Source of the DNA: Clostridium sp. chh4-2
Lineage (GTDB): Bacteria > Bacillota > Clostridia > Lachnospirales > Lachnospiraceae
DNA length: 64,000 nt
Direction: 5' to 3'
Assembly (NCBI RefSeq): GCF_002899675.1
Contig: NZ_PKUU01000024.1
Location: 1 to 64,000, forward strand
A program made the position numbers and the translations under genes. Positions 43,809 to 52,880 of the stretch are shown here, piece by piece. How positions within the stretch are numbered: position 1 is the first letter of the stretch; the number at the start of each line of letters is the position of its first letter. The notes below the pieces were generated by a model. It saw only the letters and a program-made list of their open reading frames with translations, did no database searches and was not told the origin of the DNA.

Positions 43809-45311
43809 TCACATGTTTTCCAGCATGGCCAAAGCCTTTGTCCACTGCCGGTAAACCGGAAGCAGCCGGTTATAAACCTCAACATGTTCCGGGTTGGGAA
43901 CAGAGATATTCTGGGTTATATGGATTTCCTCTATCTTATCATATCCCTTCCACATTCCGCAGGCGTTGGCGGACAAAGCTGCGGCGCCCAAGGAAGCGGC
44001 ATTCTGATCCACATTGGTTTTCAGAATGGGCATATTGTAAATATCTGCAAAAATCTGGCGCCAGACCGCACTTTTACTGCCGCCTCCGCAGATCAGCATT
44101 TCTCCGTCAATGGAAACCTGTTCCAGAAGAATATCCAGTGTGTAGCGCAATGACATGGCAATGCCTTCCATGGAAGCGCGTACCAGGTCTTCCCTGGTAT
44201 TGCTGAGGGTAAGCCCCATAAATCCGCCACGTAATAATGGACTTGGTTCCTGGGCGCTTCCGCCTGCTAAAGCAGGATTAAACAGGACGCCGTGACTGCC
44301 TGCCGGTACGGACTCTGCCATTCGGTTCATGGCATCATAAGTATCCGTATCTTCCGCAAAATCCCGGCACAGCTGATCCCTGACCCAACGGAATGAATTT
44401 CCGGCTGAGAAAATAGATACGGCGGAAGTGTAGTAACCCTTAACGGCATGGGCGAAGACGAATGGCCTGGAAACGCTGTCGATTACCGGTTTTTTTGATG
44501 TGACCGCAATCCAGCTGGAAGAACCTAAAGAGGTGTAAGCCACGCCTTCTTTCAAACCTCTGGCGCCCAATGCCATACAGGTATTGTCCACCGCTCCGCA
44601 GGCGACCGGAGTTCCTTCTTTTAATCCGCATTTTAAAGACGCCTCTTTAGTTACATATCCGATTACTGCATCGCTTGGGCGGATGTCGGGAAAGATCTCC
44701 CGGTCAATTCCTGCGCAGTCAAAAAACTGTTGTTCATAATCCCATTTATTCAAATTGAAGACTCCAAAGCCTGAAGCATAGGAAGGATCGGTGCAGAGAG
44801 TTCCGGTCATCATGTAATTGATAAAATCTTTAGACCCCAGGATTTTATCAATTTTCTGATAGATATCAGGTTCATGTTCCTTCATCCACATCAGTTTTGT
44901 GATGGTATAGCATTCGGCAGGATCGCCATTGCCGGTGGTTGAGTACCAGGACTGATAATCAAGGGATTCAAACAGCCTGGCTGCCTGCTGCTTTGCCCTC
45001 ATATCACACCAGATAGGAACCTGCTCTTTTAACAGGGAACCGTCTTTCCCGATTGGAACCGCCACCAGGCTGTGCCCGGACAGAGCTGCACAGGCAATCT
45101 CATCCGGTGAGGAGTCGGACTGATCTAAAAGCTGTCTTGTGGCGGCGCAGACATGGTTCCACCAGTCCATAGGCCGCTGTTCCACGTAATGTTCCCTCGG
45201 AAAATAAGTGGGATATTGGATAAATACTTCGGCTAAAGATGTTCCGTTTTCTGAAAAAAGGGAAGCCTTGATTCCGCCTGTCCCTAAATCGTATGCAATT
45301 AACTTATTCAT
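43809..45311 (-). CDS. FGGY-family carbohydrate kinase (xylulokinase-like)
   Basis: A 500-residue ketose/polyol kinase. AYDLGTGGIKASLF (ATP-binding phosphate 1), MDWWNHV, GSSSWIAVTS and the C-terminal CGGGSKS ATP block are all present; length fits FGGY. Closest in style to xylulokinase, but the substrate is unclear. AGGAG lies six bases before the ATG. A DeoR-operator-like site at 45368-45386 lies between it and the upstream deoR-type gene, so it may have its own control. Confidence 0.88.
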   Translation of the reverse strand: MNKLIAYDLGTGGIKASLFSENGTSLAEVFIQYPTYFPREHYVEQRPMDWWNHVCAATRQLLDQSDSSPDEIACAALSGHSLVAVPIGKDGSLLKEQVPIWCDMRAKQQAARLFESLDYQSWYSTTGNGDPAECYTITKLMWMKEHEPDIYQKIDKILGSKDFINYMMTGTLCTDPSYASGFGVFNLNKWDYEQQFFDCAGIDREIFPDIRPSDAVIGYVTKEASLKCGLKEGTPVACGAVDNTCMALGARGLKEGVAYTSLGSSSWIAVTSKKPVIDSVSRPFVFAHAVKGYYTSAVSIFSAGNSFRWVRDQLCRDFAEDTDTYDAMNRMAESVPAGSHGVLFNPALAGGSAQEPSPLLRGGFMGLTLSNTREDLVRASMEGIAMSLRYTLDILLEQVSIDGEMLICGGGSKSAVWRQIFADIYNMPILKTNVDQNAASLGAAALSANACGMWKGYDKIEEIHITQNISVPNPEHVEVYNRLLPVYRQWTKALAMLENM

Positions 45312-45367
45312 AATGATCTCCTAATCTGTATAATATCTGGTCTGTCAGATAAAATTTATATAATTAA

Positions 45368-45386
45368 AAACGAAAAACGGAAACAT
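45368..45386. promoter_or_regulatory. Candidate DeoR operator upstream of the FGGY kinase
   Basis: AACGAAAAACGGAAACATC matches a site at 46421-46438 (AACGAAAAAGAAACATTC) apart from a two-base gap. Both flank the genes of one sugar unit. The only DeoR gene here, at 45420, is the natural candidate to bind both. Confidence 0.55.
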
Positions 45387-45419
45387 CCTTATGAAATGTC
45401 TGAAACAGCGCTTTTTGCC

Positions 45420-46193
45420 TTAAAGCGTATAGATATTTATCCCATGTTCTTCATAAAAACGCACGTATTCGGAAGAAGGCATTTTATCCGTTACAATGGA
45501 AGGGGTAAAGGTCAGATCTTCTAACCGGATAAAAGAACGCCTGTCGAATTTTTTGCTGTCAATGCACATGATGGGTTCTTTACAGCAGGCGCATACGGTT
45601 CTGATAATATCCAGAATATATATGTCCGTCAGCGTATAGCCGGCTTCTAAACTGACAGCGTCAACCGAAAAGAAGGCTTTACTCAGATAGATCTGTTCTA
45701 AATCCTGTGTAATATTATCCGGAACGGTGTACATCCCTTCGTTTTGGACACGGCCGCCTAAAAACATAAGGCGGATGGATGGATTGGAAGAGAACATGTT
45801 GATGACGTAAAAATTATTGGTCATAATGTTTAGATTACTGCGTTTTGAAAGCGCCTTTGCAAGATAGTAACAAGTGGTGCCGGGGCCGAGAAATACCCAT
45901 TCCCGTTCCCCGACAAGCTGGGCTGCAGCCTGTGCAAGCTGTTCCTTTTCCTTATCGTAAGGGATTTTGATATCATTTGATATATTATAAAGCTGATTGG
46001 AAGCCTCTTCCGGTGTATTTAAAGCGGCTCCGCCATGGTACCTTGTTACAAACCCTTTTTTCTCCAATAGTTCTAAATCGGTGCGGATGGTAGCCTCCGT
46101 TACATTCAGCATTAAACTTAAAGTGGATACATCGATTCTTTTTTGTTCTGTGATAATTTCTTTTATTTTTTGTATTCGTTCTGCTTTATACAT
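45420..46193 (-). CDS. DeoR family transcriptional regulator
   Basis: A 257-residue repressor with an N-terminal helix-turn-helix (about 18-55: LSLMLNVTEATIRTDLELLEK then RYHGGAA) and a DeoRC sensor domain (GPGTTCYYLAK, MTNNFYV, LGGRVQNEGM). Start preceded by AGGGGGAT. It lies between the kinase it is transcribed with and the divergent sugar operon at 46524; it probably represses both. The intergenic region holds repeated AAACGAAAA sites. Confidence 0.88.
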   Translation of the reverse strand: MYKAERIQKIKEIITEQKRIDVSTLSLMLNVTEATIRTDLELLEKKGFVTRYHGGAALNTPEEASNQLYNISNDIKIPYDKEKEQLAQAAAQLVGEREWVFLGPGTTCYYLAKALSKRSNLNIMTNNFYVINMFSSNPSIRLMFLGGRVQNEGMYTVPDNITQDLEQIYLSKAFFSVDAVSLEAGYTLTDIYILDIIRTVCACCKEPIMCIDSKKFDRRSFIRLEDLTFTPSIVTDKMPSSEYVRFYEEHGINIYTL

Positions 46194-46385
46194 AACATCC
46201 CCCTGTATGTTTTTTGTGTTTCATTTATTTGTATTTATTTTGCTTCGAAAATATTAGCTGCTCATGAGTTTTAAAAAGATATGCTTATTTTACCATATAA
46301 ATAAGAAGATATCAACTAAAAAACAAAAAATAAAAGGAAAAACAAAAATAAACGAAAATAAAAATAAATAAATAAAAGAAAAAGA

Positions 46386-46438
46386 GTGACAAACGAAAAA
46401 AAGTGTGCTATAATTAAAAAAACGAAAAAGAAACATTC
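46386..46438 (+). promoter_or_regulatory. Promoter and operator of the sugar operon
   Basis: GTGACA (46386-46391), 17 bases, TATAAT (46409-46414). AAACGAAAAAAAG lies between the hexamers and AACGAAAAAGAAACATTC (46421-46438) directly after the -10. A-rich AAACGAAAATAAA units continue upstream (from about 46340). Together they form a clear repressor-site array. The rest of 46194-46523 is AT-rich with no gene. Confidence 0.7.
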
Positions 46439-46523
46439 TGATTTTTAAAAACTGGATTGCCGCCAGTTTAACGCACGAAGCACCAGAAACAAAAAAGATA
46501 CTTAAAAAATGGAGGGATTTTAG

Positions 46524-47504
46524 ATGAAAATAGGTTTTTGCGTAGTGAATTATTCTGAGAAACCGGTTGAAGAAGTGGTAGAGCTGGCTGCCAGCCACGG
46601 ATACGACTGCGTGGAACTGCCGTCTTATGTGGGGAATGGACAGGTAGATGTGGAAGATATTTTAAAAAACCACAAGGCAAAAGATCTGAGGAGGATGGTC
46701 GAAAGCTATGGGATGACCATATCATCTTTGAGCAACCATGCCGATTCCTTTCTGGTTATGGGGCCCTACAGCGATTTGACGGTTTCGGGCTGCAAAGGAA
46801 CAAAAGAAGAAAAAATCAAATTTGGTACCGAAAGCATGATTCGTTCCGCACAGCTGGCGGCGGAATTGGAGGTTCCGGCAGTCGTGGCATTTTCGGGAAT
46901 GGAGAATTACGGAAGAATCAACGATTGGCCTGAGCCGAATGGATGGAAGTATGAAGAAGAGCAGTTCGCTGAAAAATGGGGACGAATCTTTGATAAATAT
47001 AAGGAATACGGAGTTAAGGTAGCGTTTGAACCCCATCCGAATAATATCGTTTACGATATCCAGTCCACCCTCCGCCTGTTGGAGGTAACAGGACATCATG
47101 AAAGCTTTGCAATCAATTTGGATCCGGCCAACATCCTGTTTTCCGGTGTGAATGTACAGACCTTTGTGGATGAGCTGAAAGGAAGGATTGTTCTTGTCCA
47201 TGCCAAGGATTGTGAGCTGGTTGAGCATAATATGGCAAAAGGCGGTTTGAATATGTATATGCAGGACGGCTGGGGCAGGTTAGACCGCTCGTTCCGGTTC
47301 CGGATTCCGGGCTGGGGAGATGTAGAGTGGAAACGCTTAATCAGTGAATTATTCTTAACCGGATACAATGGGGTGTTCAATTACGAGCATGAAGATGTGA
47401 TTATGAGCCGTGGAGACGGTATTAAAAAGACCATTGAATTTTTACGGCCGCTGATGATCGATGCGCCTTATGAAGGCCGCTCGGATGCATTATTTACAAA
47501 GTAA
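46524..47504 (+). CDS. Sugar phosphate isomerase/epimerase (xylose-isomerase-like TIM barrel)
   Basis: A 326-residue AP-endonuclease-2/xylose-isomerase-type TIM barrel. Expected metal ligands are seen in AFEPHP (near 170), INLDPAN, LVHAKDCE and NYEHEDV. Family members isomerise or epimerise ketoses, inosose or related compounds. First gene of a five-gene operon; GGAGGG upstream. Contact with the FGGY kinase and dehydrogenase suggests an uncommon sugar or polyol as substrate. Confidence 0.82.
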   Translation: MKIGFCVVNYSEKPVEEVVELAASHGYDCVELPSYVGNGQVDVEDILKNHKAKDLRRMVESYGMTISSLSNHADSFLVMGPYSDLTVSGCKGTKEEKIKFGTESMIRSAQLAAELEVPAVVAFSGMENYGRINDWPEPNGWKYEEEQFAEKWGRIFDKYKEYGVKVAFEPHPNNIVYDIQSTLRLLEVTGHHESFAINLDPANILFSGVNVQTFVDELKGRIVLVHAKDCELVEHNMAKGGLNMYMQDGWGRLDRSFRFRIPGWGDVEWKRLISELFLTGYNGVFNYEHEDVIMSRGDGIKKTIEFLRPLMIDAPYEGRSDALFTK

Positions 47505-47516
47505 AGGAGAGAGATT

Positions 47517-48584
47517 ATGAAGACAATGAGGGCGCAGGTTCTTACAGAACCATATCACTACGAATTAAAAGAGGTAGCTGTTCCCGAGATAAGCGATGAC
47601 GAAGTGCTGATTAAAATCAAATACTGCGGGATTTGCGGTTCGGACTGGGGATCATACACGGGAAAATATGCGGATGAAGTCGCCTGCCTGCCGTTAATAA
47701 CAGGACATGAGTTCTTTGGAACCATTGAAAAGGCAGGGGCGAATTCAAAGGGGCTGAAGCCTGGAGACAGAGTCGCATGCGATATCTGTAAACCATGCGG
47801 CACCTGTTATCACTGCAGAATCGGAGAACCGCTATTGTGCTCTGATTTTAAACAGATCGGAATTCATCTGGACGGAGGCTTTGCGGAATATGTAAAAGTG
47901 CCGTGGATGAATGTATACCTGGTTCCCGACGAGGTATCCGATGAAAAGGCAGCATTTGTGGAGCCGCTTACCGCCTGCTTGAACGCTTCTCACAAGATGG
48001 ACTGCTCTATCGGACGAAGCGTTGTGGTAATTGGGGCAGGTCTTGGAATTATTCATGCCTGTATGGCCAAACTCAGGGGAGCAGCACCGGTCATTGTGAT
48101 CGACGGTAATGAGGACCGTCTCCGCATGGCAAAAGAGATGGTAGCCGACTATGTGATTAATTTTAAGGAAACGCCGGATGTGGTGGATGAAGTGAAAAAA
48201 CTGACCGGAGGAGTAGGAGCCGATTTCGTGCTGGAGGCAGTTGGAAATTCAAAAACCTATGAACAGGCATTCCAGATGGTACGAAAAGGCGGAAAAGTGG
48301 AGGCCTTTGGTATTTGTTCTGATGACGACTATGCGAAACTTCCCCCTGTCCAGTTTGTGCTGGAAGAGAAGAAGGTCAGTGGCAGCTGTGCGGGAATTGG
48401 ATATGACTGGGGAGATGCCCTTACGCTGCTTAAATATAACAGAATTGACCCTACGCCGCTCATTTCCATGATTGTTCCCCTGGAGGAGTTGGAAACCGCG
48501 GTAAATGAGATTCGGAAAAATCCCAAACTGGTAAAGGTCTTAGTAAGCCCTGAGATAAAGGAACGGGTAATTTTATATAAGTAA
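47517..48584 (+). CDS. Zinc-dependent medium-chain alcohol/polyol dehydrogenase
   Basis: A 355-residue MDR dehydrogenase. CGICGSD (catalytic Cys), GHEFFG (His-Glu) and the structural zinc cysteines CKPCGTCYHCRIGEPLLC are intact; the coenzyme-binding GAGLGIIHA and a D at the end of the next strand suggest NAD. Sorbitol/threonine dehydrogenase class. AAAGGAGAGA upstream, 12 bases after the previous gene. Confidence 0.88.
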   Translation: MKTMRAQVLTEPYHYELKEVAVPEISDDEVLIKIKYCGICGSDWGSYTGKYADEVACLPLITGHEFFGTIEKAGANSKGLKPGDRVACDICKPCGTCYHCRIGEPLLCSDFKQIGIHLDGGFAEYVKVPWMNVYLVPDEVSDEKAAFVEPLTACLNASHKMDCSIGRSVVVIGAGLGIIHACMAKLRGAAPVIVIDGNEDRLRMAKEMVADYVINFKETPDVVDEVKKLTGGVGADFVLEAVGNSKTYEQAFQMVRKGGKVEAFGICSDDDYAKLPPVQFVLEEKKVSGSCAGIGYDWGDALTLLKYNRIDPTPLISMIVPLEELETAVNEIRKNPKLVKVLVSPEIKERVILYK

Positions 48585-48629
48585 TATTGGGAGAAAATTT
48601 TATTTTACATAGAAAAGGAGAATGGATAG

Positions 48630-49874
48630 ATGGGATATAAAGAAACGCTGCTGCAGCCTATTAAAATTGGAACGAGAGAGTGCAAAAACCGTTTTTTTGC
48701 GCAGCCGATGGAGTGCGTGGATTCAGATGCTGAGGGAAATCCAACAGATCTTACGTATGAGCGCTATGAAAAACTTTATAAAGGGCAGTTTGGACTGGTG
48801 GATTTAGAAGCGATCACGGTGACCAATGAAAGCCGTGCCAGAAAGACACAGTTGGAGATTATGCCGCGTAATGAAAAGGCTTTGGCTAATTTTATCAAAA
48901 AGTTAAAAGAAGTCAGTCCGGATACCCTGATCGTGTTCCAGCTGACCCATTCCGGAGAAATCAGCGTGCCGGAATTTTCAAGGCGGGTAACCGTTAAGCC
49001 GGTTTACGGCTTAGGCGGGGATTTGTTATCGGAGGAAGAAGTTGATCATATCATGGATCAGTTTGCCCTTGCGGCCAAAATCTGTCAGAATGTGGGAGCC
49101 GACGGTGTGGATATGAAGCTCTGCCACGGCTATCTGGGATCACAGATTATCCGTCCGTATAATGACAGAGACTGGAAATACGGAGGTTCCTGGGAGCGGC
49201 GTTCTGCATTTGCTTATGATCTGATGGAGCGAATACAAAAGGCCGTAAATTACGACAAGAATTTTCTCATTGGTTCAAAGATGTCTATGTGGGAAGGATT
49301 CCCGGGCGGATGCGGGTCTGCGGGTCCTGATTCACCGCTTATGGACATGACTGAACCGATTGATCTGATTAAAGGATTGGAAGAGCGGGGAGCCAGCTAT
49401 TTTATAGAATCGCTTGGAAACGTGCACAGCAGCATGAGTTTTATGGAAGCCGGAACGAATGATCCGTATTTCTCCTATTTACATATTTATTTTGCAGATT
49501 TGATGAAAAAGGCGCTGAAACCAGAGACTGTTGTGATCGGCTCCCATTTTTCCTCCTTCCGCGGCGGCAAGAATAAATTATTATCCATCGAGCCTGAAAA
49601 ATCTTCCATGTTCGCAATGGGAGCCAGATGTATTGAAGATGGAATTATGGATATGGTGGGACTTGGACGCCAGTCATTTGCCGATCCGCTCACTCCCCTT
49701 AAATTAATCGAGGGACGGGAAGAGGAGATCAAGTATTGTACCCAGTGTATGAACTGTGAAGAGCTGATGATCCGCCAGCAGCCGGTTGGATGCGTTGCAT
49801 TTAACAAGCCGTATACTCAAAGATTTGTGGAAATCCGCAAACAGATGGGAAAATTAACAGAGTTACACACCTGA
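48630..49874 (+). CDS. Old-yellow-enzyme-type flavin oxidoreductase with Cys cluster motif
   Basis: A 414-residue FMN TIM barrel like the N-terminal part of 2,4-dienoyl-CoA reductase/BaiCD enzymes: IKIGTRECKNRFF, VFQLTHSGE, DGVDMKLCHGYL and MVGLGRQSFADP are typical. A C-terminal CTQCMNCEEL with another Cys ten residues on could bind a 4Fe-4S cluster, as in that class. The FAD/NAD domains of the full enzymes are missing, so electrons must come from a partner. Unusual in a sugar operon; it could reduce an unsaturated or keto sugar intermediate. Confidence 0.82.
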   Translation: MGYKETLLQPIKIGTRECKNRFFAQPMECVDSDAEGNPTDLTYERYEKLYKGQFGLVDLEAITVTNESRARKTQLEIMPRNEKALANFIKKLKEVSPDTLIVFQLTHSGEISVPEFSRRVTVKPVYGLGGDLLSEEEVDHIMDQFALAAKICQNVGADGVDMKLCHGYLGSQIIRPYNDRDWKYGGSWERRSAFAYDLMERIQKAVNYDKNFLIGSKMSMWEGFPGGCGSAGPDSPLMDMTEPIDLIKGLEERGASYFIESLGNVHSSMSFMEAGTNDPYFSYLHIYFADLMKKALKPETVVIGSHFSSFRGGKNKLLSIEPEKSSMFAMGARCIEDGIMDMVGLGRQSFADPLTPLKLIEGREEEIKYCTQCMNCEELMIRQQPVGCVAFNKPYTQRFVEIRKQMGKLTELHT

Positions 49875-49922
49875 TAAAAATCCGGGTGAAACAATATTAT
49901 TTTAGAAAAGGAAGGTAAAGCA

Positions 49923-50645
49923 ATGAAAGAGTACAGAAAAGAAGTTTTAAATGTGAAAGACATCGCATACATGATGGATCCCAGCGTGCTGAAGCTGGAT
50001 ACCACACTTGAGGATGTGGAGGAGATGGTAGAAGCTTGTAAGAAATATGATTTCGGTTCCTGTTTCTGCTGGCCATGTTACTATCCTCAGCTTGCAGAGA
50101 TGTTAAAAGGAACCAACACTGCATTTGGAACATCTTTAGCATTTCCATCCGGACAGGAATCCACAGAAACCAAGGTGTATCTGGCCCACGAATTTATGAA
50201 ATTAAATCCGGTGGAAAATGATATGGTAATTAACGTAGGCTGGTTAAAATCAGGAAGATATGATTTGGTGCTTAACGATATTAAGGCAGTTCGCGAAGCG
50301 ACGAAGGGAACATCTTTAAAGGTTATCATCGAAGCCATGGTATTGACTGATGAAGAGATCGTAAAAGCCTGTGAACTCTGTATCGAAGGAGGAGCGGATT
50401 ATGTTAAGACAGGCACCGGATTTTCACAGACGCCCACTACGCTTCATCACGTGGAACTGATTCACAAAACAGTGGGAGACAGAGCAAAATTAAAGGTAGC
50501 AGGCGGGGTAAGAGATCTGGATACACTTTTGAAAATGTATAAAAGAGGCGCATGCAGATTCGGAATCGGTATGAAGTCTGCCGTTAAGATTATTGAGGAA
50601 GCGATTGCCATTGGACATGATATTGATATTTCAACCGTTGAATAA
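49923..50645 (+). CDS. DeoC-family aldolase (deoxyribose-phosphate aldolase-like)
   Basis: A 240-residue class I aldolase. INVGWLKSG, KVIIEAMVLTDEEI and YVKTGTGFS, which carries the Schiff-base lysine, follow the DeoC layout, and KVAGGVRD has the second lysine. Differences from standard DeoC (KTGTG for KTSTG, KVAGG for KPAGG, WL for AL) suggest another substrate. Cleaves an aldehyde from a phosphorylated sugar. AAAGGAAGG upstream. Confidence 0.85.
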   Translation: MKEYRKEVLNVKDIAYMMDPSVLKLDTTLEDVEEMVEACKKYDFGSCFCWPCYYPQLAEMLKGTNTAFGTSLAFPSGQESTETKVYLAHEFMKLNPVENDMVINVGWLKSGRYDLVLNDIKAVREATKGTSLKVIIEAMVLTDEEIVKACELCIEGGADYVKTGTGFSQTPTTLHHVELIHKTVGDRAKLKVAGGVRDLDTLLKMYKRGACRFGIGMKSAVKIIEEAIAIGHDIDISTVE

Positions 50646-50657
50646 GGAGGGGAAGGT

Positions 50658-51194
50658 ATGAATTTCAAAAGGTTTTTTGTTCTTCAGATAGCGATTGGGG
50701 CGCTGGCCGGTCTGGTTATGCTGATAACGAATCTCATGCAGGTTTCAGGGTTTATAACGACTGAGGCGGGACTTACATTTGTAACATTTATCTCTTGGTC
50801 CTGTTACTTTTTCTCGGGAAGCACGCCAAAAGATGCGTTTATTTCCTGGTGCAGTTTTATTGTGGGTATTGTCTGCGCGATCATCATATTCGTGTGTAAT
50901 ACAATCTTATCCGGCTTTGGAATTAACAGCGTTTATGTAGGACTTCCTTTGGCTGTTGTGGTAGGCGTTATCCTGATGGATTACGGTGAAAAACTTCCGT
51001 TTGGAAACCGGGTTTCCGCAATCTATCTGGGAGCCGCAACTTACTTCGGAATGATGGGGATTCCAAGCGTGGCTTCACAGGGATATTTTATGGTTGGAGT
51101 TGCAGAACTGGTCTATGCGGCCCTGGGCTTGGCAGCCGGTTATCTGACAATTGTAATTATGGATAAATTTGCGGTAAATTCGGAAACCGCGTGA
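50658..51194 (+). CDS. DUF1097 membrane protein
   Basis: A 178-residue protein with about five hydrophobic helices and little else, of the DUF1097 family. Function unknown. It is the only membrane protein in the sugar operon, which has no PTS, ABC or MFS transporter, so it might take part in uptake. That is a guess from position. Start has AAGGAGGGG. Confidence 0.8.
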   Translation: MNFKRFFVLQIAIGALAGLVMLITNLMQVSGFITTEAGLTFVTFISWSCYFFSGSTPKDAFISWCSFIVGIVCAIIIFVCNTILSGFGINSVYVGLPLAVVVGVILMDYGEKLPFGNRVSAIYLGAATYFGMMGIPSVASQGYFMVGVAELVYAALGLAAGYLTIVIMDKFAVNSETA

Positions 51195-51220
51195 TTTTTT
51201 CACGGATGAATGCAAAAGAG

Positions 51221-51282
51221 AAGGAGCCGGAGAAGGCGGACCGATCATATATCATCGGCCCGGACTTCCCGGCTCCTTTTTA
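51221..51282. terminator. Bidirectional terminator
   Basis: AAGGAGCCGG (51221-51230) and CCGGCTCCTT (51269-51278), with an inner CCGATCATATATCATCGG stem, then TTT. Closes the sugar operon and the convergent ROK gene. Confidence 0.85.
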
Positions 51283-51300
51283 ATTTAACTGAGTTTTAAC

Positions 51301-52431
51301 TCATACCTGACTGAGCCACCGTTCCACAAAAAACAGCGCGCTTCCGATGGCCGGCGCCAGCGGGCCATGCTGTCCTGGCAGCAGGATATGCTCTGGGATC
51401 GGAAACGGTGAAAGTTCCGCCACAAGCGTTTCCAGCCGGTCAAAATCATCCTGCGTCATATAACTGGCGAGAAGTCCGCTGACAATGACTTCCGAGTCCA
51501 GGAGTATCAACAGGTTGCGGAGCGCATAGGCCAGCTTTTCCAGATATTCATTCCAGATTTGACAACTTTTTACATCTCCCCGGCGCACGTTTCGGAAAAA
51601 TTGATCCAGGGAAGAACCTGCCGCCTTTTTCAGGCTGTCTGCGCTGCAATAAGTTTCCAAACATCCTTTTTTACCGCAGTAGCAGTCGGGGCCGTCGGGA
51701 TCGATGCACATATGCTCAATCAGTCCGCCGTGCATGCTCAGACCGTCGAAAATCTGCCGGTTCAGGATCAGCGCGCCGCCCATATTCTGATTGAGCAGAA
51801 GGACAATTGCGTTAACCAGGTTTTTCCGGCCCCATAACTCTGCACGGGCCGCGGCTTTGGAATCGTGAAACAGCAGGCTTTTACAGGGAATATGGCGGGA
51901 CAGATCCGACAGTTTCAGCCCCGTGTGGTTTAAAATCTGTCCATAGCTGACCGCGGTGCCGTCTGCCGTGATAATACCTTGAATGGCGATGCCGGCTCCC
52001 AACAGCCGTTTCGGATCCAGGTCATTTTCCCGGATAAGGTCTTCTGCCAGAGTTCCCAGACTGCGGTAATAGCCATCGTCCGCTGAGAATGGGAGTTCCC
52101 GGCTTATTTTTGCGGTCACTTCCCCATACAGATCCACCGCGGTGAGATGAACTCTGTCTTTTAAGATATCAATTCCCAGGGTAATCTGGGCGTCTCTAAC
52201 AATCTCAATGGTCTGCGCCTTGCGGCCTCCGGTGGATTCATAGTAGCCGGACCGGCAGATTAAGCCTTCTTCTTCCAGCATCTTTAGATTCTGCGTAACG
52301 GTGGAAAGGCTCAGATGCAGGGCTTCCACAATCGCTTGTTTGGAGGTGGTTTTCTGTTCGTAGATAAATGTATAGATATTATGTCTGTTGATTTTTCTGA
52401 CCTCCATGGTGGTCATACCGGTTGCTGCCAT
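51301..52431 (-). CDS. ROK family transcriptional regulator (NagC/XylR-like)
   Basis: A 376-residue regulator. The N-terminal winged helix (about 20-65, SKQAIVEALHLSLSTVTQNLK) precedes a ROK sugar-binding domain; CYCGKKGCLETYCS is the ROK zinc motif. The GGRKAQ segment after the winged helix is typical. The start has AAGGGG upstream. Convergent to the sugar operon and divergent from the dehydrogenase at 52881, which it may control. Confidence 0.9.
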   Translation of the reverse strand: MAATGMTTMEVRKINRHNIYTFIYEQKTTSKQAIVEALHLSLSTVTQNLKMLEEEGLICRSGYYESTGGRKAQTIEIVRDAQITLGIDILKDRVHLTAVDLYGEVTAKISRELPFSADDGYYRSLGTLAEDLIRENDLDPKRLLGAGIAIQGIITADGTAVSYGQILNHTGLKLSDLSRHIPCKSLLFHDSKAAARAELWGRKNLVNAIVLLLNQNMGGALILNRQIFDGLSMHGGLIEHMCIDPDGPDCYCGKKGCLETYCSADSLKKAAGSSLDQFFRNVRRGDVKSCQIWNEYLEKLAYALRNLLILLDSEVIVSGLLASYMTQDDFDRLETLVAELSPFPIPEHILLPGQHGPLAPAIGSALFFVERWLSQV

Positions 52432-52514
52432 AAACTACCCCTTCCATAAACTGCATATTATATAAAATATAAGGACTGCCTGATACAGCCAGGCTACCTT
52501 ATGATTAAGTCTTC

Positions 52515-52647
52515 GTAATTGTTCAGTACCCTCACAATTACGAGCAAAAATCCATGCGAAATCGCCTGCGGCGATGGGATTTTTGCCTGCTCTTTCAAGT
52601 TTTATTACGGTCAGCGCAGTAAATGCGCAGACCTGCTGAACAGTTAC
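52515..52647 (+). mobile_element. IS66-like MITE, copy 2, with perfect 8-bp target duplication
   Basis: 133 bases, reverse complement of the copy at 28178-28310 with about nine differences. Tips GTAATTGTTCAG and CTGAACAGTTAC are inverted. AAGTCTTC directly flanks it on both sides (52507-52514 and 52648-52655). An inner ATCGCC-GCA-GGCGAT hairpin is conserved. It carries no gene. The rest of 52432-52880 holds a promoter and otherwise nothing seen. Confidence 0.92.
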
Positions 52648-52802
52648 AAGTCTTCTATTAAAAAGTCTATCATCACCTATTTAAAATGGCAATGAGAATT
52701 CGCTTTTATATCAGAACCATTGTAATAGTTCGGTCTTCCTGTGTCAAAAGAGATAGTAAGGTTTCAACAAAATACAAGCTTTATATTTAGTAATTCTGTC
52801 CA

Positions 52803-52831
52803 TTGTTTTTTGGAATGGAATTCTTTATTAT
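52803..52831 (+). promoter_or_regulatory. Promoter of the zinc dehydrogenase gene
   Basis: TTGTTT (52803-52808), 17 bases, TATTAT (52826-52831), about 50 bases before the start. Confidence 0.55.
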
Positions 52832-52880
52832 AGACTTATGAGTAATAGTTACATAAAAGTGTTGAGCGAAAGGATACGAC

